The notes: generated by a model from the sequence alone, not told the origin. A DNA stretch of 64,000 nt from Tistlia sp040905785 (GCF_040905785.1 NZ_JBBDQW010000016.1:1-64000); one strand, 5' to 3'. Shown: positions 32,589 to 40,909, numbered from the stretch's first letter. Numbers and translations are program-made.

Positions 32589-33008
32589 CTACTCGCCGAT
32601 CAGGTGCAGGGCGAGCTCGCGGCGGTGCGGTCGGCGCCGGTGCTCGAAGAGGTAGAGCCCCTGCCAGGTCCCGAGCGCCAAGCGGCCCGCCTCGACGGGG
32701 ATCGAGAGCTGCACCTGAGTCAGGGCGGCGCGGATGTGGGCCGGCATGTCGTCCGGTCCCTCGGCGTCGTGGCGGTAGCGCCCCGGCTGTTCCGGCGCGA
32801 TCTGCTGGAAGAAGGCCTCGAGGTCGCGCTGAACGTCGGGGTCGGCGTTCTCCTGGATCAGCAGGGACGCCGAGGTGTGCCGGCAGAAGACGGTCAGCAG
32901 GCCGGTGGCGACGCCCTGCCCCGCGACCCAGCCCGCAACGGCGCCCGTGAACTCGGTGAGGCCGCGTCCGCCGCTCTCGACGACGATCCGGTGGCTCGCC
33001 TGGCGCAC
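32589..33008 (-). CDS. YjbQ/UPF0047-family protein
   Basis: A 139-residue protein of the YjbQ family (secondary thiamine-phosphate synthase fold). Signature segments are LTVFCRHTSASLLIQENADP, HDAEGPDDMPAHI and LALGTWQGLYLFEHR. The usual length is about 135-140 residues. The start is a GTG at 33006-33008, only 8 bases after the carbonic anhydrase stop, so the two probably share a transcript. Family members show weak thiamine phosphate synthase activity; the physiological role is not established. Confidence 0.9.
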   Translation of the reverse strand: MRQASHRIVVESGGRGLTEFTGAVAGWVAGQGVATGLLTVFCRHTSASLLIQENADPDVQRDLEAFFQQIAPEQPGRYRHDAEGPDDMPAHIRAALTQVQLSIPVEAGRLALGTWQGLYLFEHRRRPHRRELALHLIGE

Positions 33009-33015
33009 TCCGCGC

Positions 33016-33642
33016 TCAGTCCCGCGGTCCGGCGCGCCCGCACTCCAGGTTGCGGATCAGGCCGTCCTTCAGGTCGTAGCACCAGCCGTGGATGCGCAAC
33101 TCCTGGCCGCGCGCCCAGGCCGCCTCGATGATCGGCGTGCGTGCCAGGGTTTCGACCTGCAGCGCGACGTTGAGCTCGCACAGGCGGTCGAGCCGATGGC
33201 TCTCGTCGGCGACGACGTCCAGCACGTCGCGCTGCTCGCGGGCGAGGCGGCGCACCGGGTGCAGCCAGTAATCGAGCAGGCCGGTTGCGCCCTCGACCGC
33301 GGCCTTGATGCCGCCGCAGCCGTAGTGGCCGCAGATGATGACGTGGCGGACCTTGAGGTTCTCGACCGCGAACTGAAGGACCGACAGGCAGTTGATGTCG
33401 GCGCCGTGGACGACGTTGGCGATGTTGCGGTGGACGAAGACCTCGCCGGGATCCAGCCCGGTGATGACGTTGGCCGGGACGCGGCTGTCGGAGCAGCCGA
33501 TCCACAGGTACTCGGGGCTCTGCTGGTGCGAAAGGCGATCGAAGTAGCCGGGGTCGGAGGCTTCGCGCTCCGCCGCCCAGCGGCGGTTCTGGCCGAGCAG
33601 GTGGTCGAGCAGGGCGGGACCGGGAGGGGCTGAGTCGCTCAT
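33016..33642 (-). CDS. beta-class carbonic anhydrase
   Basis: A 208-residue zinc enzyme that hydrates CO2. Zinc ligands are Cys50, His106 and Cys109 (IGCSDSR and GHYGCGG), with the Asp52-Arg54 dyad. The ATG at 33640-33642 begins the family's natural N-terminus; the frame stays open 17 codons upstream without better support. There is no signal peptide, so it is cytoplasmic. It is divergent from the PmtA-like methyltransferase gene. Confidence 0.94.
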   Translation of the reverse strand: MSDSAPPGPALLDHLLGQNRRWAAEREASDPGYFDRLSHQQSPEYLWIGCSDSRVPANVITGLDPGEVFVHRNIANVVHGADINCLSVLQFAVENLKVRHVIICGHYGCGGIKAAVEGATGLLDYWLHPVRRLAREQRDVLDVVADESHRLDRLCELNVALQVETLARTPIIEAAWARGQELRIHGWCYDLKDGLIRNLECGRAGPRD

Positions 33643-33728
33643 GGCGAGGAACATCGGTCGCAGGCCCGGCAAGGTCAAGCGTCCGCGCGGCATTTGGCCC
33701 GCAGTCGAGCGACCGCATCTCGTGCCGG

Positions 33729-33753
33729 GGAACGCCTGTCCGCGGCGCCCGTT
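33729..33753 (+). promoter_or_regulatory. EcfG-type promoter of the PmtA-like gene
   Basis: GGAAC (33729-33733) and CGTT (33750-33753) are separated by 16 bases, an exact match to the EcfG consensus. The predicted start of transcription is near 33761, about 46 bases before the ATG at 33807. Confidence 0.78.
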
Positions 33754-33806
33754 GCGCTACGGGAGCGGCAGAGCCCCCGCAACAGGGTGGCAAAAGGAGA
33801 AGGACC

Positions 33807-34523
33807 ATGACCGAGCCAGCCCTCCAGGGCGTGCCCGACGACCTGGACGACCGGACCGTTAGGCGTGCCTACCGGCTTTGGGCGCCGGTCTACGACGTCG
33901 TCTGCGGCTCGATCTTCGAGCAGGCGCGCCGCTCGGCCGCCGAGGCCGCCACCGCGCAGGGCGGCCGGATCCTGGAGATCGGGATCGGCACCGGCCTGTC
34001 GATGGAGCACTACCGCAAACCCGGGATCGCGCTGTACGGCATCGACCTCAGCAGCGAGATGCTCGCGCGGGCGCAGCGCAGGCTGCTCTCGGGCCGCCAT
34101 CCCCACGTCCGGCAGCTGGAGGTGATGGACGCCCACAGGCTCGACTTCGCCGACGGCTTCTTCGACTCCGTCGTCGCCCCCTTCGTCATCACCCTGGTCG
34201 CCCGGCCGGAGCAGGTGCTGAGCGAATGCGTCCGCGTCGTGCGGCCCGGCGGGCAGATCGTCCTGGTCAGCCATTTCTACTCCGAGCGCGGCCTCGCCGC
34301 CCGGGTCGAGCGCGCGGCCGCGGCCCCCCTGCGCCGCTTCGGCCTGCGCCCGGAGTTCCCCCTCGACCGCCTGCGCCGCTGGGCCGAAGCCGACGGGCGC
34401 GCCGAGCTGCTCGACTGCCGCAAGGTCGGGCTGTTCGGCAGCTACACGGTCGTGCGCTTTCGCCGCAAGGAGCAGGCAGGTGCCGGCGGCGCCCCCGCCC
34501 CGGCCGGCGAGGTCAGCGTCTAG
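33807..34523 (+). CDS. SAM-dependent methyltransferase, PmtA-like
   Basis: A 238-residue class I methyltransferase. Motif I is ILEIGIGTGLSMEHY, followed by LYGIDLSSEMLARAQRRL and by SVVAPFVITLVARPEQVL with VLRPGG-like VVRPGGQIVLVSHF. This arrangement closely resembles rhizobial PmtA, which methylates phosphatidylethanolamine towards phosphatidylcholine. Other small-molecule substrates cannot be excluded. There is no membrane segment. It has an EcfG-type promoter and overlaps the convergent GntR gene by 4 bases. Confidence 0.8.
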   Translation: MTEPALQGVPDDLDDRTVRRAYRLWAPVYDVVCGSIFEQARRSAAEAATAQGGRILEIGIGTGLSMEHYRKPGIALYGIDLSSEMLARAQRRLLSGRHPHVRQLEVMDAHRLDFADGFFDSVVAPFVITLVARPEQVLSECVRVVRPGGQIVLVSHFYSERGLAARVERAAAAPLRRFGLRPEFPLDRLRRWAEADGRAELLDCRKVGLFGSYTVVRFRRKEQAGAGGAPAPAGEVSV

Positions 34524-35233
34524 CCTTTCGCCGGCGCCCCCGACCCCTCCGCCTGGTCGTAGGCCAGCATGCGCTTGGCGCTCATGGAGATATGGTGGCG
34601 GCGGATGTGGCCGACGGCCTCCAGGTCGCCGCTCTGCATCACCGCCAGGGTCTCGGCCATCTCCCGGCGGAAGATCGCGATCTCGTCGCCGAGGTTGAGG
34701 CGCGGCACCGATTTCAGCCAGATCCGGCTGGTCAGGTAGTAGAGCCGCGCGGTGACCTCGCGCAGCGGCCGGTTGCCGATCATGGCGTTGAGCTCCAGGA
34801 AGAACTCCATGTTGAGCCGGGCGAAGGCCGGCGCCTCCGGGTCGCGCGCCTGGCGGTCGCAGCGCCGGAGCAGCGCCTCCAGGCGCGCCAAATCCTCGGC
34901 CGAGCGCGGCAGCGGGTCGAGCCGGCCGATCAGCACCGCCAGCTCCATGCGCAGGCGATAGACCTGGCGCAGGTCGTCCTCGTCGACGTCGGTCACGAAG
35001 TTGCCGACGCCGTGGCGGATCTCGACCAGCTCCTCGGCCTCGAGCCGGCTCAGCACGCCGCGGATCGGCGTTCGGCTGACCGCGAACTCCTCGGCCAGCT
35101 CCTCCTCCGACAGACGCTCGCCCGGCAGGTACTCGAGCAGGCAGATGCGGTCGCGGATCGTCGCGTAGATGCGCTCGAAGCGCTCGCGCGCCGGCGTCAG
35201 GCCGGCCGTGCGTCCGGAATCGAGGACGCTCAT
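34520..35233 (-). CDS. GntR-family regulator with FCD domain
   Basis: A 237-residue FadR-subfamily regulator. The winged helix is at about residues 15-80 (LPGERLSEEELAEEFAVSRT, then PIRGVLSRLEAEELV). An all-helical FCD ligand domain follows (LRQVYRLRMELAVLIGRL, LNMEFFLELNAMI, RRHHI near the end). The ATG at 35231-35233 overlaps the stop of the truncated ABC ATPase as ATGA. The frame is open further upstream through that remnant, but the protein start is clear. It is divergent from eutB and may control ectoine genes; its effector is unknown. Confidence 0.88.
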   Translation of the reverse strand: MSVLDSGRTAGLTPARERFERIYATIRDRICLLEYLPGERLSEEELAEEFAVSRTPIRGVLSRLEAEELVEIRHGVGNFVTDVDEDDLRQVYRLRMELAVLIGRLDPLPRSAEDLARLEALLRRCDRQARDPEAPAFARLNMEFFLELNAMIGNRPLREVTARLYYLTSRIWLKSVPRLNLGDEIAIFRREMAETLAVMQSGDLEAVGHIRRHHISMSAKRMLAYDQAEGSGAPAKG

Positions 35234-35451
35234 CCCGCCTCGAGCACGGCGCCGAGGAACTGGCGCGTGCGCTCGTTCTGGGGGTCGCCGAACAGCTGGG
35301 CCGGCGGGCCCGCCTCGGCGATCCGCCCCTGGTAGAAGAAGCAGACGCGGTCGGCGAACTCGCGCGCGAAGCCCATCTGGTGGGTCACCATGATCATCGT
35401 CAGGTCGTGCTCCTCGCCGAGCTTGCGGAAACATCGGCTCCTGCGCAACAC
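35230..35451 (-). pseudogene. C-terminal stump of an amino-acid-type ABC ATPase (EhuA-like)
   Basis: The 73-codon frame encodes only the last about 65 residues of a GlnQ/EhuA-class ATPase. These are the H-loop region LTMIMVTHQMGFAREFADRV and the C-terminal PPAQLFGDPQNERTRQFL. The Walker A, signature and Walker B segments are missing, and the first about seven residues look unrelated, so a deletion end lies near 35431. Neighbouring eutB and the characteristic DRVCFFYQGRI stretch suggest that this was ehuA, the ectoine transporter ATPase. No other Ehu gene is in the window. It is non-functional as an ATPase. Confidence 0.8.
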
Positions 35452-35524
35452 TTGTGTATATCATGACGTTTTCGAGCACTTCGATGACGCCATATGGCCG
35501 CAATACCCGCATGCCTTCCTTTAG
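35452..35524. promoter_or_regulatory. AT-richer gap, probable divergent control region of eutB
   Basis: This 73-base gap contains cacttgtgtatatcatgacg and a second tgtac inside the eutB start region. It is far more AT-rich than its surroundings and is the obvious place for an operator of the adjacent GntR regulator and for the eutB promoter. I cannot define the exact sites. Confidence 0.35.
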
Positions 35525-36514
35525 ATGTACACTTCAGTGACTTCGGACCTTCCCCAGCTCGAGGACGTCCGCCGGGCCGCAGAGCGCGTCTCCGGCATCG
35601 CCCTGCGCACGCCGCTGGTGCCCTCGGCCGCGCTGTCGGCCGAGACCGGGCGCCGCGTGCTGCTTAAGCTGGAGACGCTGCAGCCGATCGGCGCCTTCAA
35701 GATCCGCGGCGCCGCCAATGCCGTCGCCAGGCTGCCGGAGGCCGTCGCCGCCCGCGGCGTCACCTGCGCCTCGACCGGCAACCACGGGCGCGCCGTCGCC
35801 TATGCGGCGCGGCGCCTCGGCCTTCCCGCGATCGTCTGCATGTCGAGGCTGGTACCGGCCAACAAGGTCGCCGCCATCGAGGCGCTCGGCGCCGAGGCCC
35901 GGATCGGCGGGCGCTCCCAGGACGAGGCCCAGCAGGAGGTCGACCGCCTGGTGGCCGAGGAGGGCATGGCCGAGATCCCGCCCTTCGACCATCCCGACGT
36001 GGTCGCCGGCCAGGGCACCATCGCCCTGGAGATGCTCGAGGACGCGCCGGCGCTCGACACCCTGCTGGTGCCGCTGTCGGGCGGCGGCCTGATCGGCGGC
36101 ATCGCGCTCGCCGCCAAGGCGCTGAAGCCCTCGATCCGGATCGTCGGCATCTCCATGGCGCGCGGCGCGGCGATGCACGCCAGCTTGGCCGCCGGCAGGC
36201 CCGTCGCCGTGGAGGAGGAGGCCAGCCTCGCCGATTCCCTGGGCGGCGGCATCGGTCTGTCCAACCGCTGCACCTTCGCCCTGGTGCGCGACCTGGTCGA
36301 CGACGTCGTGCTGCTCGACGAGCCGCAGATCGCGCGCGGCATGCGCTGGCTGTTCGAGGAGGAGGGCCTGGTCGTCGAGGGCGGCGGCGCGGTCGGCGTG
36401 TCGCTGCTGCTGGAGCGGCTGGCGGCGGAGCTGGGCGAGACCGTCGGCGTCGTGGTCTCCGGCCGCAACGTCGACCGGCGCCAGTTCCTCCAGGCGATCG
36501 GCTACGGCGACTGA
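35525..36514 (+). CDS. eutB: EutB-like threonine/serine dehydratase family protein (hydroxyectoine use)
   Basis: A 329-residue PLP enzyme of the threonine dehydratase fold. PLP-lysine is in GAFKIRGAANAV near residue 59, and the phosphate-binding loop is SGGGLIGG near residue 180. No ACT regulatory domain is present. In hydroxyectoine-degrading bacteria EutB starts conversion of the hydroxylated ring-opened intermediate, working with EutC. Position before eutC, doeA and doeB supports that assignment over a housekeeping threonine dehydratase. The ATG at 35525 has no obvious ribosome-binding site; a GTG four codons later is possible. Confidence 0.85.
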   Translation: MYTSVTSDLPQLEDVRRAAERVSGIALRTPLVPSAALSAETGRRVLLKLETLQPIGAFKIRGAANAVARLPEAVAARGVTCASTGNHGRAVAYAARRLGLPAIVCMSRLVPANKVAAIEALGAEARIGGRSQDEAQQEVDRLVAEEGMAEIPPFDHPDVVAGQGTIALEMLEDAPALDTLLVPLSGGGLIGGIALAAKALKPSIRIVGISMARGAAMHASLAAGRPVAVEEEASLADSLGGGIGLSNRCTFALVRDLVDDVVLLDEPQIARGMRWLFEEEGLVVEGGGAVGVSLLLERLAAELGETVGVVVSGRNVDRRQFLQAIGYGD

Positions 36515-36570
36515 AAGTATCGTCGGTCGCACCAGCCCGCCGGCTGTCCGCACAGGCGGCGGAGGTCTCT

Positions 36571-36597
36571 GGATCCCTGCTTTCGCAGGGATGACGA
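36571..36597. repeat. degenerate copy of the ggatcccc...ggggatgac dispersed repeat
   Basis: The sequence has the form ggatccctgctttcgcaggg followed by atgacga, with the same hairpin architecture as the two perfect 28-base copies at 47535-47562 and 47593-47620. It lies between eutB and eutC. Confidence 0.65.
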
Positions 36598-36618
36598 AAT
36601 GGACGGCGAGGGAGAGCC

Positions 36619-37611
36619 ATGCCGACGATCCGCATCCTGACCGAGAGCGACCTGCGCGGGCAGGTGACGCTCGACCTCGCGCTGGTCGAGCTGATCGAGC
36701 AGGCCTTCGCGGCGCTCGCGACCAAGGCGGTCGTGATGCCACCGATCCTGTCGATGGAGATCCCCGAGCGCCACGGCGAGGTCGACGTCAAGACGGCCTA
36801 CGTGCCCGGGCTCGAGGGCTTCGCGATCAAGATCAGCCCGGGCTTCTTCGACAACCCCAAGCTCGGCCTGCCCAGCCTGAACGGCCTGATGGTGCTGCTC
36901 AGCGCCGAGACCGGCATCGTCCAGGCGCTGCTGCTCGACAACGGCTACCTCACCGACATCCGCACCGCCGCCGCCGGCGCGGTCGCCGCGAGACACTTGG
37001 CGCCGAGCCGGGTGCGGACCGCGGCGGTGCTCGGCGCCGGCGTCCAGGCCGAGCTGCAGCTCGAGGCCCTGTCGCTGGTGCGCCCCTTCGAGGAGCTGCT
37101 GGTCTGGGCGCGCGATGCCGCCAAGGCCGCCGCCTACGCCGCGAAGATGTCGGCGCGCCTCGGCCTGCCGGTGCGCGCGGTGGCGAGTCCCGAGGAGGCT
37201 GTTCGTGCCGCCCAGGTCGTCGTCACCACGACGCCGAGCCGTGAGCCGCTGATCCGCGCCGAGTGGCTCCATCCGGGGCTGCACATCACCGCGATGGGCT
37301 CGGACGCGGCCGGCAAGAACGAGCTCGATCCGGCGGTGCTGGCGCACGCCGACCTGCTGGTCTGCGACCGGGTCAGCCAGTGCAGCCGGCTCGGCGAGCT
37401 GCGTAGCGCCCTCGAGGCCGGCCTGCTGCCGGCCGAGCCCGCCCCGCCCGAGCTCGGCCAGGTGATCGCCGGCCTCGCCGCCGGGCGGCGCTCGGACGAG
37501 CAGGTCACCGTCGCCGACCTGACCGGCACCGGCATCCAGGACACCGCCGTCGCCACGGCCGCCTTCGCGCGCTGCAAGGCGGCCGGCGTCGGCAGCGAGA
37601 TCGAGGCCTAG
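36619..37611 (+). CDS. eutC: EutC-like ornithine cyclodeaminase/mu-crystallin family protein
   Basis: A 330-residue NAD-binding protein of the ornithine cyclodeaminase family. The Rossmann motif is VLGAGVQAELQLEAL at about residue 139; DVKTAYVPG, LTDIRTAAAGAVAARH and LHITAMGSDAAGKNELD are family landmarks. In hydroxyectoine catabolism EutC completes, with EutB, conversion of the hydroxylated product to the ectoine-pathway intermediate. GGGAGAG precedes the ATG. It lies 104 bases after eutB, with a repeat in the gap. Confidence 0.85.
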   Translation: MPTIRILTESDLRGQVTLDLALVELIEQAFAALATKAVVMPPILSMEIPERHGEVDVKTAYVPGLEGFAIKISPGFFDNPKLGLPSLNGLMVLLSAETGIVQALLLDNGYLTDIRTAAAGAVAARHLAPSRVRTAAVLGAGVQAELQLEALSLVRPFEELLVWARDAAKAAAYAAKMSARLGLPVRAVASPEEAVRAAQVVVTTTPSREPLIRAEWLHPGLHITAMGSDAAGKNELDPAVLAHADLLVCDRVSQCSRLGELRSALEAGLLPAEPAPPELGQVIAGLAAGRRSDEQVTVADLTGTGIQDTAVATAAFARCKAAGVGSEIEA

Positions 37612-37684
37612 GGTCGCCGGCCTTCGTCCTCCCCGAACGATCGGAAAACCGGCGCCCGGATCGGCGCCCTTCGGAGCGACAACC

Positions 37685-38866
37685 ATGACCGCCCCCGCCC
37701 CGCGCTTCGAGCCGGCCGAGTATGCCCGGCGCATCGACAAGACGAAGCGAGCCATGGCCGCGCGCGATCTCGACCTGCTGGTCGTCACCGATCCCTCCAA
37801 CATGGCCTGGCTGACCGGCTACGACGGCTGGTCCTTCTACGTCCACCAGGCGGTCGTCCTGCCGATCGACGCGGATCCCCTGTGGTGGGGCCGCGCGCAG
37901 GACGCCAACGGCGCCCGGCGCACCGTCTGGATGGCGGAGGAGCGCATCCTCTCCTATCCCGACGAGTACGTGCAGTCGACGATCCGCCATCCGATGGACC
38001 AGCTCTCGGCCCTGCTCACCGACCGCGGCTGGGGGCGCCGGCACATCGGCGTCGAGATGGACAACTACTATTTCTCCGCCGCCGCCTTCGCCTCGCTGCA
38101 GCGCCACCTGCCGGACGCGCGCTTCGGCGACGCCACCGCCCTGGTCAACTGGCAGCGCGCCGTCAAGTCGCCGCGCGAGCTCGACTACATGCGCACCGCC
38201 GCGCGCATCGTCGAGCGCATGCACGCGCGCATCCTGGAGGTCGCGGAGCCGGGCCGCCGCAAGAACGAGATCGTCGCCGAGATCCTCAAGACCGGGACCG
38301 AGGGCCTGCCCGATGCCGGCGGCGACTACCCGGCGATCGTGCCGCTGATGCCGACCGGCGTCGACGCCTCGGCGCCCCACCTGACCTGGGACGACCGGCC
38401 GCTCGGGCTGGACACGGCGACCTTCTTCGAGATCGCCGGCTGCTACCACCGCTACCACTGTCCGCTGTCGCGCACGCTCTATCTCGGCCGGCCGCCGGCG
38501 CGCGTGCTGGACGCCGAGCAGGCGGCCATCGAGGGCCTGGAGGCCGGGCTTGCCGCGGCCAGGCCGGGCGAGCCCTGCGAGGCCATCGCCCAGGCCTTCC
38601 TGCAGGCTCTCGCGCGCCACGGCATCGAGAAGTCGAGCCGCTGCGGCTACCCGATCGGCCTCAGCTACCCGCCCGACTGGGGCGAGCGCACCATGAGCCT
38701 GCGTCCCGGCGACGTCACCCTGCTCGAGCCGGGCATGACCTTCCATTTCATGCCCGGCCTCTGGTTCGACGACTGGGGCCTGGAGATCACCGAGTCCATC
38801 GTGATAACGGAGAGCGGCTGCGAGACCCTGGCGTCGGTGCCGCGCAAGCTGTTCGTCAAGGGATGA
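37685..38866 (+). CDS. doeA: ectoine hydrolase DoeA (EutD)
   Basis: A 393-residue protein of the M24 (pita-bread) hydrolase family that opens the ectoine ring to N-alpha-acetyl-L-2,4-diaminobutyrate. The N-terminal creatinase domain contains LVVTDPSNMAWLTGYDGWSFY. The C-terminal domain has CYHRYHCPLSRTLYLG and SRCGYPIGLSYPPDWGE. Several canonical M24 metal ligands are replaced, as is usual for DoeA. It lies between eutC and doeB in the order known from other ectoine degraders. Confidence 0.93.
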   Translation: MTAPAPRFEPAEYARRIDKTKRAMAARDLDLLVVTDPSNMAWLTGYDGWSFYVHQAVVLPIDADPLWWGRAQDANGARRTVWMAEERILSYPDEYVQSTIRHPMDQLSALLTDRGWGRRHIGVEMDNYYFSAAAFASLQRHLPDARFGDATALVNWQRAVKSPRELDYMRTAARIVERMHARILEVAEPGRRKNEIVAEILKTGTEGLPDAGGDYPAIVPLMPTGVDASAPHLTWDDRPLGLDTATFFEIAGCYHRYHCPLSRTLYLGRPPARVLDAEQAAIEGLEAGLAAARPGEPCEAIAQAFLQALARHGIEKSSRCGYPIGLSYPPDWGERTMSLRPGDVTLLEPGMTFHFMPGLWFDDWGLEITESIVITESGCETLASVPRKLFVKG

Positions 38867-38951
38867 CGCGGGAGACGAGGCCGGGGACGACGACCCGGGT
38901 GAGAACGAGGCGGGGCAAGGCCCTGTCCGCGGGAAGCGAGGAGCAAGGTCG

Positions 38952-39971
38952 ATGACCAACATGAGCATGGCCACGGGCCCGGGCCTGAAGCCCTCGCCGA
39001 TCCGCGCCTCCATCGACCTGGACGCGCCGGGCCTGCGCCACGGCTTCCTCAAGCTGCCGCATTCCAGCGACGCCTCGGCCTGGGGCTCGGTGATGATCCC
39101 GATCTGTGTCGCCTGCAACGGCGAGGGCCCGACGGCGCTCCTGACCGGCGGCAACCACGGCGACGAGTACGAGGGGCCGATCGCGCTCTACAAGCTCGCC
39201 GCCGCCATCGACCTGGCGCAGGTGCGCGGCCGCGTCATCATCGTGCCGGCGATGAACTACCCCGCTCTCGAAGCCGGGCGGCGCACCTCGCCGATCGACA
39301 ACGGCAACCTCAACCGGGTCTTCCCCGGCTCGCCGAGCGGCACGGTGACCGAGAAGATCGCCGACTACTTCTGCCGCAACCTGCTGCCGCGCGCCGACCT
39401 CGTGCTCGACCTCCACTCCGGCGGGCGCACCCTGGAGTTCTTGCCCTTCGCCGCCTGCCACGCGCTCGACGACAAGGAGCAGGAGGCACGCTGCCGCTCC
39501 GCCATGGAGGCCTTCGGCGCGCCCTACTCCGTGATCATGACCGAGATGGACGCCAGCGGCCTCTACGACACCGTCGTCGAGGAGTTCGGCAAGACCTTCG
39601 TCACCACCGAGCTGGGCGGCGGCGGTACGGCGCGCGCCTCGACCGTGCGCATCGCCGAGCGCGGCATCCTCAACCTGCTGCGCCACGCCGGCATCCTGGA
39701 GGGCGCGCCGGAGCCGGTCGAGAGCACCCTGCTGACCATGCCCGACGAGGGCTACGTCGTCAGCGAGCATCACGGCCTGGTCGAGCCCTGCCTCGACCTC
39801 GGCGACCCGGTGGCCGAGGGCGAACTGGTCGCCCGCGTGTTCGACCAGCGGCGCACTGCGGGCGCGACCATCGAGTACCGCGCGCCGGTCTCGGGCATTC
39901 TCGCCGCACGCCACTTCCCCGGCATGGTCCAGGCCGGCGACTGCCTCGGCGTCATCGCCGTCCCCGGCTGA
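38952..39971 (+). CDS. doeB: N-alpha-acetyl-L-2,4-diaminobutyrate deacetylase DoeB (EutE)
   Basis: A 339-residue zinc enzyme of the succinylglutamate desuccinylase/aspartoacylase family. It removes the acetyl group to give 2,4-diaminobutyrate. The zinc motif GGNHGDEYEGP is near residue 65, and LDLHSGG carries the third ligand. NYPALEAGRRTSPIDNGNLN is characteristic. GAGGAG precedes the ATG. It directly follows doeA and is followed after 10 bases by the AsnC regulator. Confidence 0.93.
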   Translation: MTNMSMATGPGLKPSPIRASIDLDAPGLRHGFLKLPHSSDASAWGSVMIPICVACNGEGPTALLTGGNHGDEYEGPIALYKLAAAIDLAQVRGRVIIVPAMNYPALEAGRRTSPIDNGNLNRVFPGSPSGTVTEKIADYFCRNLLPRADLVLDLHSGGRTLEFLPFAACHALDDKEQEARCRSAMEAFGAPYSVIMTEMDASGLYDTVVEEFGKTFVTTELGGGGTARASTVRIAERGILNLLRHAGILEGAPEPVESTLLTMPDEGYVVSEHHGLVEPCLDLGDPVAEGELVARVFDQRRTAGATIEYRAPVSGILAARHFPGMVQAGDCLGVIAVPG

Positions 39972-39981
39972 CCGGCCGCCC

Positions 39982-40479
39982 ATGGCCAAGCCCGCCCCGC
40001 TGCGGCTCGACGCCGTCGACCTGAAGATCCTGGCCGTGCTGCAGCGCGACGGCCGGATCACCAAGGTCGGCCTGGCCGAGGCCGTCAACCTCTCGCCGAG
40101 CCCCTGCTGGGAGCGCCTGAAGCGGCTCGAGCAGGCCGGCCTGATCAAGGGCTACCAGGCCAGGCTCGACCTCGCCCGCGTCGCGCCGATCACCGAGGTG
40201 CTGGTCGAGGTCACCCTGGAGCACCACCGCCAGGAGGACTTCGCGCGCTTCGAGCAGGCCATGCAGGAGACGCCTGAGGTGCTCGACTGCTGGGCGACCG
40301 GCGGCGGCCTGGACTACCTGCTGCGCGTCGTCGCCGCCGACGTCGACGGCTACCAGCGCCTGATCGACCGCCTGCTCGAGGCCGAGATCGGCATCGACCG
40401 CTACTTCACCTACATCGTCACCCGCTCGGTGAAGAGCCAGGCCCCGCTGCCGGTCGAGCGGCTGGTGGCGGAGCGGTAG
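39982..40479 (+). CDS. Lrp/AsnC-family regulator (DoeX-like)
   Basis: A 165-residue Lrp/AsnC regulator. The helix-turn-helix is about residues 10-60 (LDAVDLKILAVLQRDGRITK and VGLAEAVNLSPSPCWERLKR). An effector-binding RAM domain follows (EVTLEHHRQEDFARFEQAM). In ectoine degraders DoeX-type regulators sit next to doeAB and respond to pathway intermediates. It follows doeB after 10 bases and is probably co-transcribed. Confidence 0.88.
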   Translation: MAKPAPLRLDAVDLKILAVLQRDGRITKVGLAEAVNLSPSPCWERLKRLEQAGLIKGYQARLDLARVAPITEVLVEVTLEHHRQEDFARFEQAMQETPEVLDCWATGGGLDYLLRVVAADVDGYQRLIDRLLEAEIGIDRYFTYIVTRSVKSQAPLPVERLVAER

Positions 40480-40679
40480 CCGGGACTCGTCGCCGTAGGG
40501 ACTGGCGAAGCCGCCTGGGGATCGGGCGCCCTCACGCGCCCGGCGCGAAACGAACCGGAGCGCTCCCGAGGCGCCGTGGCGTTGCGCAAATATAAATAGC
40601 GATGCCACCTGATTGATAACTTCAGCGCGACCGACCAGATATTTCGAAGTGGTCGTTCATTTATTGGCTCAGGGAAGAC
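40480..40679. promoter_or_regulatory. AT-rich leader with inverted repeat
   Basis: This 200-base gap becomes strongly AT-rich from 40582. It contains ttgata (40613-40618) and cagata (40636-40641) separated by 17 bases, a plausible sigma-70-like promoter. The inverted repeat cgacca...tggtcg at 40632-40655 has a 12-base centre and could be an operator or RNA stem. It serves the small ORF that follows. Confidence 0.4.
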
Positions 40680-40862
40680 ATGAACATGTCCTTCAAAGAC
40701 TGGTCGTCCAAGCAGAAGACCCCCACCGCCAGCCCGGTCTCGGCGGCCCCCAAGACCGCGGCCCCCAATACTGCGGCTCCGCAGACTGCGGCCCCGAAGG
40801 CCGCGGCGGTCGCCCTTCCGGCTGCGCCCGGCGCCGTCAAGGTCGACTCGCCGAAGGCCTGA
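40680..40862 (+). CDS. small Ala/Pro-rich protein of unknown function
   Basis: A 60-residue protein starting MNMSFKDWSSKQK. Four or five TAAP-type repeats (KTAAPNTAAPQTAAPK) and a low-complexity tail follow. A good AGGGAAG site precedes the first ATG; a second ATG two codons later is possible. The short charged N-terminus followed by a disordered Ala/Pro tail is reminiscent of small stress or export-linked proteins, but I recognise no family. There is no signal peptide or membrane segment. It converges on the cold-shock gene. Confidence 0.55.
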   Translation: MNMSFKDWSSKQKTPTASPVSAAPKTAAPNTAAPQTAAPKAAAVALPAAPGAVKVDSPKA

Positions 40863-40909
40863 CGCCTCAGGGTCGTCTGGCTCTCCGCGCACCCCGGCCC
40901 GGAACGCGG

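Noticed and set aside
35230..35451. A complete small ABC ATPase gene
   Set aside because: It lacks Walker A, signature and Walker B motifs, so it cannot hydrolyse ATP; it is a deletion remnant.
34520..35512. A 330-residue GntR protein with an N-terminal extension
   Set aside because: The extension reads the truncated ATPase in another frame. The regulator's own ATG overlaps the ATPase stop as ATGA.
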